Positions 16,746 to 24,816 of a stretch of DNA of 64,000 nucleotides are shown here, one piece after another. Location of the stretch: assembly GCF_002025705.1 (NCBI RefSeq), contig NZ_CP018846.1, positions 2,099,501-2,163,500 of the forward strand, written 5' to 3'. Position 1 is the first letter of the stretch. Each line of letters begins with the position of its first letter. A program made the translations under genes and the position numbers. The stretch is from Pseudomonas putida (GTDB lineage: Bacteria > Pseudomonadota > Gammaproteobacteria > Pseudomonadales > Pseudomonadaceae). The notes under the pieces are model-generated. The model was not told the origin of the DNA. It saw only the letters and a program-made list of their open reading frames with translations, and made no database searches.

Positions 16746-18065
16746 TCAGCTTTCCAGGCCGGCGCGGCGCTGGCCCCAGTGCAGGTTCAGGTTGACCCCG
16801 ACACTCAGCAGCGGTTCCGGCGGGTTGCGGTTGGGCCCGTCGGAGCCAAGCAGGAAGTCGATCAGCTCGTCGCGCTCGCCGCTCAGCCAGTCGGCCAGCA
16901 AGGTACCGGTGGCAGTACCGCGGGTGATGCCCAGGCCGTTGCAGCACAGTGCCGCGTGCACGTTCGGCGCCAGGGTGCCGAAGTGCGACAGGTGGTTGCG
17001 CGACAGGCACATCGAGCCACCCCAGGTGAACTCGAACGGCAGCCCCGAGAGCATCGGGAAGCGCCGTTCGAACGACTCGCGGTGCTGGCGGCCGGCACGG
17101 TCCAGGTAGCGCTGTTGGGCACGGCCATTGGCATTGAAGCTGAAGCTGTTGCGCACCAGCAGGCGCTGGTCCGGGGTGCGCCGCAGGGTGCTGCCGAACG
17201 GGTCGGCAGGGATGATGCCCCAGGTGGCCTTGCCACCCAGGCGAGCCTGCTCGTCTTCGGTCAGCGCACGGGTCATGCTGGCGTAGGTGAAGATCGGCAG
17301 CAGGCGGCCCGGCAGGAAGCCGAAGTACGAGGCGAAGGCGTTGTTGGTCAGCAGCAGCTGGTCGGCGACGATCTCGCCGTGGGCGTGCTTGAGGGTGATG
17401 CGCCGGCCTTGTTCCAGGCGGGTGATGGTGGTGCCTTCGTACAGCGTGACGTTACCTGGCAGGCTTTCGGCCAGACCCTTGGCCAGCGCGGCCGGCTGCA
17501 GCAGCTGGGTGCCGGGGGTGTACAGCGCCTTGCGATAGAAACCGGTGCCGAAATGTTCGGGCAGGTCGCGGGCGTCGATCATTTCATAGGCTTGGCCGAG
17601 CTTGTCGAGGCCGCTGCGATAAGCCTCCAGCACCGCCAGCCCCTTGTCTTCGACCGCGGCCTGGTACTTGCCGTCCGGGCGGATCTGGCAGTCGATGCCG
17701 TGCTGGTTGATCAGCCCGCGCAGGATCGACTGGGCGCGCAGGTTGAGCTTGAGGTTCATCCGTGCGGTGGCCAGATCGCCGATGTAGTCAGGGGCGCCGA
17801 TGTCGTGGGGCAGGTCGATGGCAAAGCCGGAGTTGCGCCCCGAGGCGCCGAAGCCGACTTCCTGCGCCTCGACCAGGATGATTTCGTCGTCAGGGTGGTG
17901 AAGCGCCAGTTGCCGCGCCGCGGCAAGGCCGGTGAAGCCCGCGCCGAGCACCACCCAGCGCGCCTCGCTCCGCCCCCGGTGCGCGGCGCGTGGCTGGCGC
18001 TTTGGGCTGAGGTGGAACCAGCCGCAACCGTTGTCGTCCGCGGGGGTAGAGGTGTTTCTGTACAT
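16746..18065 (-). CDS. FAD-dependent amine oxidase (DAO superfamily)
   Basis: 439 residues from ATG 18065; the open frame continues 5' but into the promoter. The FAD motif WVVLGAGFTGLAAARQLALH starts near residue 35, with the second signature EAQEVGFGASGRNSGF. The C-terminus carries CCNGLGITRGTATGTLLADWL. It resembles gamma-glutamylputrescine and related amine oxidases. It is first of a two-gene operon with the ProC-like reductase. Its promoter has the same spaced box as the MFS operon, indicating co-regulation. Substrate not known. Confidence 0.83.
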   Translation of the reverse strand: MYRNTSTPADDNGCGWFHLSPKRQPRAAHRGRSEARWVVLGAGFTGLAAARQLALHHPDDEIILVEAQEVGFGASGRNSGFAIDLPHDIGAPDYIGDLATARMNLKLNLRAQSILRGLINQHGIDCQIRPDGKYQAAVEDKGLAVLEAYRSGLDKLGQAYEMIDARDLPEHFGTGFYRKALYTPGTQLLQPAALAKGLAESLPGNVTLYEGTTITRLEQGRRITLKHAHGEIVADQLLLTNNAFASYFGFLPGRLLPIFTYASMTRALTEDEQARLGGKATWGIIPADPFGSTLRRTPDQRLLVRNSFSFNANGRAQQRYLDRAGRQHRESFERRFPMLSGLPFEFTWGGSMCLSRNHLSHFGTLAPNVHAALCCNGLGITRGTATGTLLADWLSGERDELIDFLLGSDGPNRNPPEPLLSVGVNLNLHWGQRRAGLES

Positions 18066-18092
18066 GGGGGTTTTATCCGTGTTGTTTTCTCC

Positions 18093-18136
18093 ACTATCGC
18101 ACCGGGGGTGGCGAGGGGCATATAACGCGAGGGACG
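18093..18136 (-). promoter_or_regulatory. Shared promoter/activator box, copy 2 (FAD oxidase-ProC-like operon)
   Basis: On the minus strand: CGTCCC, 5 bp, TTATATG, 20 bp, GATAGTG, 28 bp before the start codon. Spacing is identical to the copy at 14057-14100. Confidence 0.6.
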
Positions 18137-18221
18137 GGAGTTGGGATGTTTTGGCTGATGCCCTCACCGCCGGCAAGCCAGCTCCCGCACGGACTGCACA
18201 GTCGTCGGAACCTGTGGCGGG

Positions 18222-18761
18222 TTACGCACTGCCCATGCGCCCAGCCGCTGGGCGGCGATAGAGCGGCCGCGGGGTACTGGGGTCGAGCTCGGTCAGCTGG
18301 CTGCCAGCCGCCACGAACCCGGCACGTTCGGCCAGGCGCTGGCTGGCGTGGTTGTCGATGTCGGTGGTAAGCCACACCGGGGCATCCACGGCGTCCAGCA
18401 GGCAGGTCAGCGCTTCGCGCATCAGGCCCTTGCCACTGCTGGCCCGGTTCGCCCAATAGCCCACTTCATACTCGTCATTGCCGGGGCGCAGGCCGATGCA
18501 GCCAATCACTTCGCCGCTGTCTGCGGCCAGCACGAAATAGCGCTTTTCCTTGGCCGGGTCGAGGAACTCCTCGGCGCTCAGTTGCAGGCTGTCGCGCACT
18601 TCACTCAAGGTCCAGTCAGGCTTGGCCCAGGCCAGGAAGGGTTGGTGCAGGGGGTAGCTGTCGATCAGGGCCTGTTGCAGCTGCAGGGCGAAGGCGGGGG
18701 CGGGGCGGACCAGCAAGGTGCGTGGAGTGGACAGCGTACGGGGCAGCGTGGGGTAGGGCAT
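18222..18761 (-). CDS. GNAT-family N-acetyltransferase (RimJ/RimL type)
   Basis: 179 residues from ATG 18761, preceded by AGGAAGG. The protein has the RimJ/RimL layout: N-terminal LLVRPAPAFALQLQQALIDSYPLHQPFLAW, then GCIGLRPGNDEYEVGYWANRASSGKGLMREAL, where the acetyl-CoA loop is a variant of the R/Q-x-x-G-x-G/A motif, and NHASQRLAERAGF at the end. Such enzymes acetylate N-terminal or side-chain amines of proteins or small molecules. It is divergent from the GST gene. Confidence 0.8.
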   Translation of the reverse strand: MPYPTLPRTLSTPRTLLVRPAPAFALQLQQALIDSYPLHQPFLAWAKPDWTLSEVRDSLQLSAEEFLDPAKEKRYFVLAADSGEVIGCIGLRPGNDEYEVGYWANRASSGKGLMREALTCLLDAVDAPVWLTTDIDNHASQRLAERAGFVAAGSQLTELDPSTPRPLYRRPAAGRMGSA

Positions 18762-18869
18762 GGTGGCCTTCCTGGCGGGTTGATCGGCGCATGTAAGCAT
18801 ACTTTTGTGTAGTCTGTGTTGACCCCGCGTGGGCCAGCCGATCATTCAATGGAAACTGAAGGTCACCCT

Positions 18870-19493
18870 ATGTCCGACTACAAGCTGCATTGCTTCGCCG
18901 AATCCGGCAACGCCTACAAGGCTGCGCTGATGCTTGAACTCACCGGCCAGGACTGGCAACCGGTGTTCGTCGATTTCTTCAATGGCCAGACCCGCGAGCC
19001 GCAATGGCGCGACGAGGTCAACGAGCAAGGCGAGGTGCCTGTGCTTGAGCATGTAGGGCAGCGGCTGACCCAGTCGGCGCTGATTCTCGAGTACCTGGCC
19101 GAGCGCACCGGCCAGTTTGGCCCGCGCGACGACAACGAGAAACGCGAGATCTGGCGCTGGATGCTGTTCGACAACCACAAGTTCACCAGCTACTACGCTG
19201 TGCTGCGTTTCCTGCTGTGCCTGAAGAATACTGGCGAGACCGATGTGACGGGCTTCCTGCGTGAGCGCGCCACGGCGGCGTACCGGATTGTCGATGCGCA
19301 CCTGGCAAAGACGCCGTTCATGGTGGGCGGGCGGCTGACCATTGCCGACCTGTCGCTGGCGGGGTATGTGTTCATGCCGGAGGATACCGGGATCGTGTTG
19401 ACCGAGTTCAGCCATATCGAGGCGTGGAAGCAGCGGATCCAGGCAGTGCCGGGGTGGAAGCACCCCTATGACTTGATGCCTCGCACGGCATAA
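18870..19493 (+). CDS. Glutathione S-transferase family protein
   Basis: 207 residues from ATG 18870 with AAGG upstream. The N-terminal thioredoxin-like half (YKLHCFAESGNAYKAALMLELTG) has the GST substrate-binding PVLEHVGQRLTQSALILEYLAE segment, where the family Ser in SxAI contacts glutathione. The helical C-terminal half includes the N-capping GRLTIADLSLAGYV motif. It likely conjugates or reduces electrophiles with glutathione. Nothing nearby identifies a specific substrate. Confidence 0.85.
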   Translation: MSDYKLHCFAESGNAYKAALMLELTGQDWQPVFVDFFNGQTREPQWRDEVNEQGEVPVLEHVGQRLTQSALILEYLAERTGQFGPRDDNEKREIWRWMLFDNHKFTSYYAVLRFLLCLKNTGETDVTGFLRERATAAYRIVDAHLAKTPFMVGGRLTIADLSLAGYVFMPEDTGIVLTEFSHIEAWKQRIQAVPGWKHPYDLMPRTA

Positions 19494-19504
19494 GCCTGTA
19501 CCGG

Positions 19505-19570
19505 CCTCTTCGCGGGTAAACCCGCTCCTACAAGGTCCGTGTAGGAGCGGATTTATCCGCGATAGGCCGC
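19505..19570. repeat. Mixed REP doublet
   Basis: Left unit is GCGGGTAAACCCGC and right unit GCGGATTTATCCGC, so the two arms belong to different sequence classes. Confidence 0.8.
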
Positions 19571-19581
19571 CACAGGAAAAA

Positions 19582-21669
19582 TCAGTAACGAACCTCAACC
19601 CCTACATAAGCCCCGATCCCATCCCCCGGCCAGAACGACGCAGTATCCAGCCCGCGCGCGTTGTACACCGGCGTCACAGCCGTCACGTACGCCTTGTTCG
19701 CCAGGTTCTTCAGGTCCAGCGACACCTTCCAGTTGCCCTTCGGCGCTTCATACCCCAGGTTCGCCCCCCAGATCGTGTACGACGGCGCATACAGGCTGTT
19801 GGCATAGTCCACCGCCGTGCGCGATGCCGATTGCACATTCACCCCGGTGTACCAGCCGCTGTGGTCCTGGTACTGCAACTCGCCCTGGTAGATATGCTTG
19901 GGCACGCCCGGCAGCTGGTTGTCGCCGAAGGTGTCGTCATGCCGGTAGTAGAAATCGTTGTAGGTGTACGACTGGCGCCAGCGCACCAGGTCGCCCTGGT
20001 GGTTGTCCCACAGGCGCGTGTTGAGCCCGGCCTCGACACCCTGGTGGATGGTCGGCGAGGCGTTGAACGCGCCGGTAACGGCTGCCGCGGTAGAGGTGGC
20101 GGGGATGATCTGCACGTTCAGCAGCTCGTCGTGGATCCACGAACGGTACAGCGCCAGGCTGCCGTCGAAGATACCGTGCGAACCCTTGATGCCGACCTCG
20201 AAGGTGTTGGCCTTCTGTTCCACCAGCGGGCGGATGTACGGCAGGGTCGGGCCGGAACCTGAGTACTCCCATGAGGCGGGTGGGTCGATGCTGCGGCTGA
20301 AGTTGGTGAACACCTGCAGCTCAGGGCTGAACTCGTAGCGCAGGCCGATACGCGGGGCGACGCTCCAGTTGTCGTAGTCGACGTGCTGCGGGAAGGTGGT
20401 GGTGTTGGGGTTCACCGCGTAGTCGATGTTGACTTTGCGCCGCACGTTGATGAATGACACGCCACTGGTGAGCCACAGGTTGTCGACCAGGTTGATGTCG
20501 TTGCCCAGGGCGATTACCCGGTCGAACGAGTCCTTGTAGTTGACCTGCTTGAGCGACACCTTGTCGCCGTTGGCCGAATCCACCCCGCCGCGCAGGTGCT
20601 GGGTCGAAGTGAAGGCGATGTTGCTGCGGCTCTCGTGGCCGAACAGGTAGTCGACGCGGTCGTAGCCCAGCAGCAGGCCGAGGTCGTGCCAGTCCCAGTA
20701 GCTGGGGTTGCTCGGGCTGCGCGGGCTGTTGGTGTGGCGGTAGTCGTGGTACGACAGGCCGAAGGTCAGGCGTGCATCGTCGTCGAAGGTGTAGGTGGTC
20801 TTGCTGCCGACCCAGATGCTGCCCGGGCGGCGCGCACCGGCGCCGCTGCTTTCGGCGGTGGCGCTGGCCCGGCGCGGGTGGTGCAGGGCGTTGTCGAGGG
20901 TGGTGGCGCTGGGGTCGTTGTGGGTTTCGTCGCGGTAGCGCAGCAGCAGGCGGGTTTCCAGCTTCGGGCTGAAGCGGTAGCCAGCGTTGGCGACGATGCC
21001 AGAGCTTTTCGACAGGCTGTAGTCGCGGTAACCGTCGTTGCGGTAGTTGTCGGCCTGCAGGTAGTAGTCCAGGTCGCCTTCGACGCCGCCGTAGCTGATG
21101 CTCTGCTTCTGGTAGTGGTAGCTGCCGGCCTCGGCGCGCACGCGCAGGCCGGGGGCGCTGTAGCCGCTGTGGTTGACGAAGTTGACCGCGCCACCGAGGG
21201 TCAGCGCGCCGTACTGGAAGGCGTTGGCGCCGCGCAGGATCTCGGTGTAGTTGACGCCGCTGGCGTTGAGGAATTCATACGGGGTGCCGCCGGGGCCGGT
21301 CAGCGGCAGGCCGTCGAAGAGGAACTTGATGCCTTCGCGAAAGTAGCCGGGCGAGGTGTTGGCACCAGAGCCACGGATCGAGATCTTCGCCGCGTCGTTA
21401 CCGCCGGTGGACTGCACGAACACGCCGGGCTGGTAGGCCAGGGTGTCCTGCAGGGTGGCGGTACGGCCTTTGGCGACCTCTTCGCTGTCGACCACGCTGG
21501 TGCCGCCAGGCACTTCGGCGAGGGCGCTGGCGGCCTGTTGCACTTCAGTCTGCTTGGCGGCCTGCACGGTCACCGTGCCCAGGGTCGGGTCAGCGGCCAG
21601 TACCGTGGCCGGGGCCAGCAGGGCCGTGGCCACGGCCAGGCGCAGTGGATGGAGTTGAATCGCACGCAT
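19582..21669 (-). CDS. TonB-dependent outer-membrane receptor
   Basis: A 695-residue protein. A signal peptide (residues about 1-25, ending AAD) is followed by a plug domain (GGTSVVDSEEVAKGRTATLQDTLAYQPGVFVQ, ISIRGSG) and a 22-strand barrel ending in the aromatic residue Tyr. AAGGAA precedes the start. Such receptors import scarce substrates, often siderophores. Here a sigma54 promoter 75 bp upstream and the adjacent organosulfur ABC operon argue instead for uptake of a sulfur compound under sulfur limitation. No FecI/FecR pair is adjacent and no N-terminal signalling domain is seen. Confidence 0.88.
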   Translation of the reverse strand: MRAIQLHPLRLAVATALLAPATVLAADPTLGTVTVQAAKQTEVQQAASALAEVPGGTSVVDSEEVAKGRTATLQDTLAYQPGVFVQSTGGNDAAKISIRGSGANTSPGYFREGIKFLFDGLPLTGPGGTPYEFLNASGVNYTEILRGANAFQYGALTLGGAVNFVNHSGYSAPGLRVRAEAGSYHYQKQSISYGGVEGDLDYYLQADNYRNDGYRDYSLSKSSGIVANAGYRFSPKLETRLLLRYRDETHNDPSATTLDNALHHPRRASATAESSGAGARRPGSIWVGSKTTYTFDDDARLTFGLSYHDYRHTNSPRSPSNPSYWDWHDLGLLLGYDRVDYLFGHESRSNIAFTSTQHLRGGVDSANGDKVSLKQVNYKDSFDRVIALGNDINLVDNLWLTSGVSFINVRRKVNIDYAVNPNTTTFPQHVDYDNWSVAPRIGLRYEFSPELQVFTNFSRSIDPPASWEYSGSGPTLPYIRPLVEQKANTFEVGIKGSHGIFDGSLALYRSWIHDELLNVQIIPATSTAAAVTGAFNASPTIHQGVEAGLNTRLWDNHQGDLVRWRQSYTYNDFYYRHDDTFGDNQLPGVPKHIYQGELQYQDHSGWYTGVNVQSASRTAVDYANSLYAPSYTIWGANLGYEAPKGNWKVSLDLKNLANKAYVTAVTPVYNARGLDTASFWPGDGIGAYVGVEVRY

Positions 21670-21743
21670 CGTTGTATTCCTTGAAAGTCATCGTAGGTCC
21701 TCGGCGTTCTATGGGAATAGTCAGGCCTGTCAAAACAGGTGAG

Positions 21744-21759
21744 AGCAGTTTCTGTGCCA
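21744..21759 (-). promoter_or_regulatory. Sigma54 promoter for the TonB receptor
   Basis: Minus strand reads TGGCACAGAAACTGCT, with GG and GC separated by exactly ten bases as in the -24/-12 consensus TGGCACGN4TTGCW. Confidence 0.75.
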
Positions 21760-21832
21760 GCTGGCAAAAGGCCTGAAAGTTGGGCGTTTGTCGGGTTGTT
21801 AAGTGTGTGGTGGTGAACGAAACAGTAAGTTT

Positions 21833-21848
21833 TGTTGTGCCTGTGTTG
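21833..21848 (-). promoter_or_regulatory. Candidate enhancer for the TonB-receptor promoter
   Basis: Minus strand has CAACA, 6 bp, CAACA, 74 bp upstream of the -24 element. It is nearly identical, in sequence and position, to the element before the msuE-like operon. Confidence 0.55.
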
Positions 21849-21898
21849 TGTTTCGAACAGCGCCGGTTATATACAAATATCCAAATTAATCGGAGAGC

Positions 21899-21973
21899 CG
21901 TGTGGGAGCGGGTTTACCCGCGAATGCGGCAGTAAGCCCACCGCCGTATTCGCGGGTAAACCCGCTCCCACAG
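21899..21973. repeat. REP doublet, outward-facing
   Basis: TGTGGGAGCGGGTTTACCCG and its complement surround a GC-rich spacer in the divergent region between the TonB receptor and ABC operon 1. Confidence 0.85.
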
Positions 21974-21990
21974 AGCTTGAGCCGCCTGGC

Positions 21991-22006
21991 TGTTGGTATT
22001 CCAACA
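21991..22006 (+). promoter_or_regulatory. Candidate enhancer for ABC operon 1
   Basis: TGTTG, 6 bp, CAACA, 73 bp upstream of the -24 element. With one further base on each side it is a perfect 7-bp-arm palindrome (CTGTTGG/CCAACAG). Confidence 0.6.
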
Positions 22007-22078
22007 GCGAGCGGGCAGTTTGTTTGCCTGGCAAATTTGGTTATTTACCAATCCCCAGTAAATACGCACGTAAAAGGC

Positions 22079-22094
22079 TGGCACGACAACTGCA
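22079..22094 (+). promoter_or_regulatory. Sigma54 promoter for ABC operon 1
   Basis: TGGCACGACAACTGCA matches the consensus at all key positions except C for T before TGC. A start about 12 bp downstream leaves a leader of roughly 28 nt to the GTG codon. Confidence 0.85.
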
Positions 22095-22132
22095 ACAACA
22101 CTTTATGTAGCCGTCTATATAAAGGGCCTGCT

Positions 22133-23866
22133 GTGCAGCCAAATGTCCGATTATTCAAGTTATGCCTGTTGGCCAGTGCGCTGTTAGTTGCCGCCTGTTC
22201 ACCCGCCACGCCACCACCCACCCAGGGCACCCTGAAAGGCGAAGCGGTCAGTGAAGTGAATGGCGTGATGCGCTACCCGGCCAGCGACTTCGTCGAGCAG
22301 CAGGCTGGCCAGCGCGGCGGCACCTTGCGCGTGTCGGCTGCGACCGACGCCGGCAGCTTCGATATCCACGCGTTGTCCAACGGCAACATGCAGTGGATGG
22401 GGCGCATTCTCTTCGACTGCCTGGTCTACCAGGCCGAGGATGGCACCCTGACGCCGTGGCTGGCCAAAAGCTGGGAGATCAGCGCCGACGGCCTGACCTA
22501 CACCTTCCACCTGCGTGACGACGTCACCTTCAGCGACGGCGAACGCTTCGACGCCGAAGCGGTGCGGGTCAACCTCGAACACATGCGCGACCCGAAGACC
22601 AAGTCGCCGCTGGCCGCTGCCTACATCGCGCCCTACCTGCGCGGCAGGGTGGTCGATGCTTTCACCTTCGAGGCCACCTTGAGCGCGCCCTATGCGCCGT
22701 TTCTCGATGTGCTCTCGCAAGCCTGGCTGGGGATGATCTCGCCGCGGCAGATCAGCGAGGCGCCCGCGACCATCGCCAGCCAGCCGATCGGCACCGGGCC
22801 GTTCGTGTTGACCGGATGGGTGCGTGACCAGCGCGCCAGTTTCACCCGCCGCCCGGGCTACAACTGGGCGCCTGCGGCGATCAACCACCAAGGTGAAGCC
22901 TACCTCGACGGCATCGAGCTGAGCTACGTGCCCGAAGCGATGATCCGCTATACCTCGCTGGAAGCCGGCGACAACGACATGGCCCTGGACGCCCCGGCAC
23001 AGAACGCAACGGCGATCCGCGCCAACCCGCAGCTGACCTTGCGCAACCGCATCCGCAAAGGTAACCCGGCGCGCAGCATCACCTTCAATGTCGAGCGCGT
23101 GCCGTTCGATGACGTGCGGGTGCGCCAGGCGGTGGCCAAGGCCATCGACCGCGACGGCCTGGCGTGGATCTCCGGTTTCGGCGAGTACCTGGCCAAGGGT
23201 GACTTTCTTGCGGTGAACACCCCCGGCTACGACCCGGTGGCGCGCGATGCGCTGGCCTTCGACCCGGCAGCAGCGGCGCGGCTGCTCGATGCCGCCGGCT
23301 GGAGCGGGCGTGATGCCGAGGGCTATCGCACGCGCAACGGCCAGCGCCTCGGGGCGACCTTGCTGACCTACGACAACCCGGCGTTCCCGGCCAATGTCTC
23401 GGTGGCCGCCCAGGCGGACCTGCGCAAGGTCGGCTTCGACCTGCGCATCGAGCTGCTGCCGATCAGCAAGGTCATGGAGCTGCGCTACCTCGGCAACTTC
23501 GACGCCCTCGGCGGCGGCTACTGGCACACCAACACCGCCGACGGCCTGTACATCCTCTACCACAGCCAGTCGATCCCTAGCGCCAGGATGATCGGCCAGA
23601 ACGTTGGCCACTTCCGTGATGCCAGCCTTGACCAATTGCTCGGCGAAGCCCGCCGCAGCACCGACCCGGCGCAACGCCGCACGCTGTATCGCCAGGCCCA
23701 GCAACGCCTGGGCGAGACCGTGCCGGCGGTGCCCTCGGTGGAAAGCCAGATGCTGCTGGCCTACCGCAATGTGCTTGGCGGCGTGCTGTTCGACGGCTCG
23801 CACAACGTTCCGCTGTTCACCAGCGTGTGGCTGGACGCTCGAGCACAGCAAAAGGAGCAACCATGA
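22133..23866 (+). CDS. Peptide/opine-type ABC substrate-binding lipoprotein (operon 1)
   Basis: I start it at GTG 22133: AAAGGG lies just upstream and it begins MQPNVRLFKLCLLASALLVAACS, an ideal lipoprotein signal with the lipidated Cys at 22. The longer open frame would read through the sigma54 promoter and REP. The 577-residue SBP_bac_5 fold shows TLTPWLAKSWEISADGLTYTFHLRDDVTFSDG and FDAEAVRVNLEHM. It delivers substrate to the permeases at 23863 and 28588 and the ATPase at 29433. Under sigma54/SfnR-type control the substrate is likely an organosulfur compound. Confidence 0.88.
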   Translation: MQPNVRLFKLCLLASALLVAACSPATPPPTQGTLKGEAVSEVNGVMRYPASDFVEQQAGQRGGTLRVSAATDAGSFDIHALSNGNMQWMGRILFDCLVYQAEDGTLTPWLAKSWEISADGLTYTFHLRDDVTFSDGERFDAEAVRVNLEHMRDPKTKSPLAAAYIAPYLRGRVVDAFTFEATLSAPYAPFLDVLSQAWLGMISPRQISEAPATIASQPIGTGPFVLTGWVRDQRASFTRRPGYNWAPAAINHQGEAYLDGIELSYVPEAMIRYTSLEAGDNDMALDAPAQNATAIRANPQLTLRNRIRKGNPARSITFNVERVPFDDVRVRQAVAKAIDRDGLAWISGFGEYLAKGDFLAVNTPGYDPVARDALAFDPAAAARLLDAAGWSGRDAEGYRTRNGQRLGATLLTYDNPAFPANVSVAAQADLRKVGFDLRIELLPISKVMELRYLGNFDALGGGYWHTNTADGLYILYHSQSIPSARMIGQNVGHFRDASLDQLLGEARRSTDPAQRRTLYRQAQQRLGETVPAVPSVESQMLLAYRNVLGGVLFDGSHNVPLFTSVWLDARAQQKEQP

Positions 23867-24795
23867 ACCTGCTACTGACCTTGCTGCGTCGCCTGCGCGA
23901 CGGCGTGATCGTGTTGTGGGCGGCGGCCAGCCTGACCTTCCTCGGCATGCAGCACAGCGGTGGCGACACCGCCCTGGCCATTCTCGGTGGCCCGGACGCC
24001 ATGCCAAGCGCAGCAATGCTGGCCCAGGTGCGTGCCGAATATGGCCTCGATCAGCCGCTTTGGGTGCAGTACGGCCATTACCTGCTGCGCCTGGCCCAGG
24101 GTGAGCTGGGCGAGTCGTACCGGTTGCGCATTCCGGTCGGCCAGGCGATTGCCGAGCAGGCCGGCGCGACCCTGGCCCTGGCCAGCAGCGCGGCCGTGCT
24201 GGCCGTGCTGCTGGCGCTGGCCTCGGCGCTGCTCACCGCCAACCGTGGGCGACGCCTGCGGGCGCTGGTGTCGGGCATCGAACTGGTGCTGTCCTCGGCG
24301 CCCAACTTCGTGATCGGCACGGTGCTGCTGCTGGCTTTCGCCTTCTACTTCCATGTTTTGCCGCCGTCCGGTTCCAGCGGCTGGCGCTCGCTGCTGCTGC
24401 CCAGCCTGGCCCTGGCGCTGCCGATCGCGGCGGTGCTGGCCCAGGTGCTGCGCCAGTCGCTGGAGCAGGTGCTGGAGCAACCTTTCATTACCCAGGCCCG
24501 CGCCCGCGGCATGGGCGATACCGCGGTGCGCCTGCGCCATGCCTTGCGCCACGCCCTGGTGCCACTGGTGACCCTGGCCGGCTACGTGTTCGCCAGCCTG
24601 CTCGGCGGGGCCGTGGTGCTCGAACTGCTGTTTGGCCGGCAAGGCATCGGCCGCCTGATGCTCGACGCCACCGCCACCAAGGATGTGCCGCTGGTGCTCG
24701 GTGTGACCCTGCTGGCAGCGGCCATCTACGTGCTGGTCAACCTGCTGGTGGACCTGGCGACCCACGCCATCGACCCGCGCACCGCGCGCCCCTGA
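23863..24795 (+). CDS. ABC permease, DppB-like (operon 1)
   Basis: 310 residues; ATG overlaps the stop of the binding-protein gene (ATGA) with AAGGAG upstream. Six hydrophobic helices. The N-terminal signature for DppB-type permeases is present as GGPDAMPSAAMLAQVRAEYGLDQPLWVQY, and the EAA loop is ARARGMGDTAVRLRHALRHALVPL. It pairs with the DppC-like permease at 28588, unusually separated from it by three enzyme genes. Together they form the inner-membrane channel of importer 1. Confidence 0.9.
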   Translation: MNLLLTLLRRLRDGVIVLWAAASLTFLGMQHSGGDTALAILGGPDAMPSAAMLAQVRAEYGLDQPLWVQYGHYLLRLAQGELGESYRLRIPVGQAIAEQAGATLALASSAAVLAVLLALASALLTANRGRRLRALVSGIELVLSSAPNFVIGTVLLLAFAFYFHVLPPSGSSGWRSLLLPSLALALPIAAVLAQVLRQSLEQVLEQPFITQARARGMGDTAVRLRHALRHALVPLVTLAGYVFASLLGGAVVLELLFGRQGIGRLMLDATATKDVPLVLGVTLLAAAIYVLVNLLVDLATHAIDPRTARP

Positions 24796-24816
24796 ATTCA
24801 CGAGAAAGGAACCGTC

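Noticed and set aside
21902-22132. N-terminal extension of the first ABC binding protein
   Set aside because: It would place the sigma54 promoter and a REP inside the coding region and bury the lipoprotein signal; the GTG at 22133 fits all signals.
22199-24016. Long minus-strand open frame (605 codons) opposite ABC operon 1
   Set aside because: It is a shadow of the binding-protein and permease genes in GC-rich DNA: low-complexity composition, no ribosome site and no family motif, while the plus strand has clear domains.
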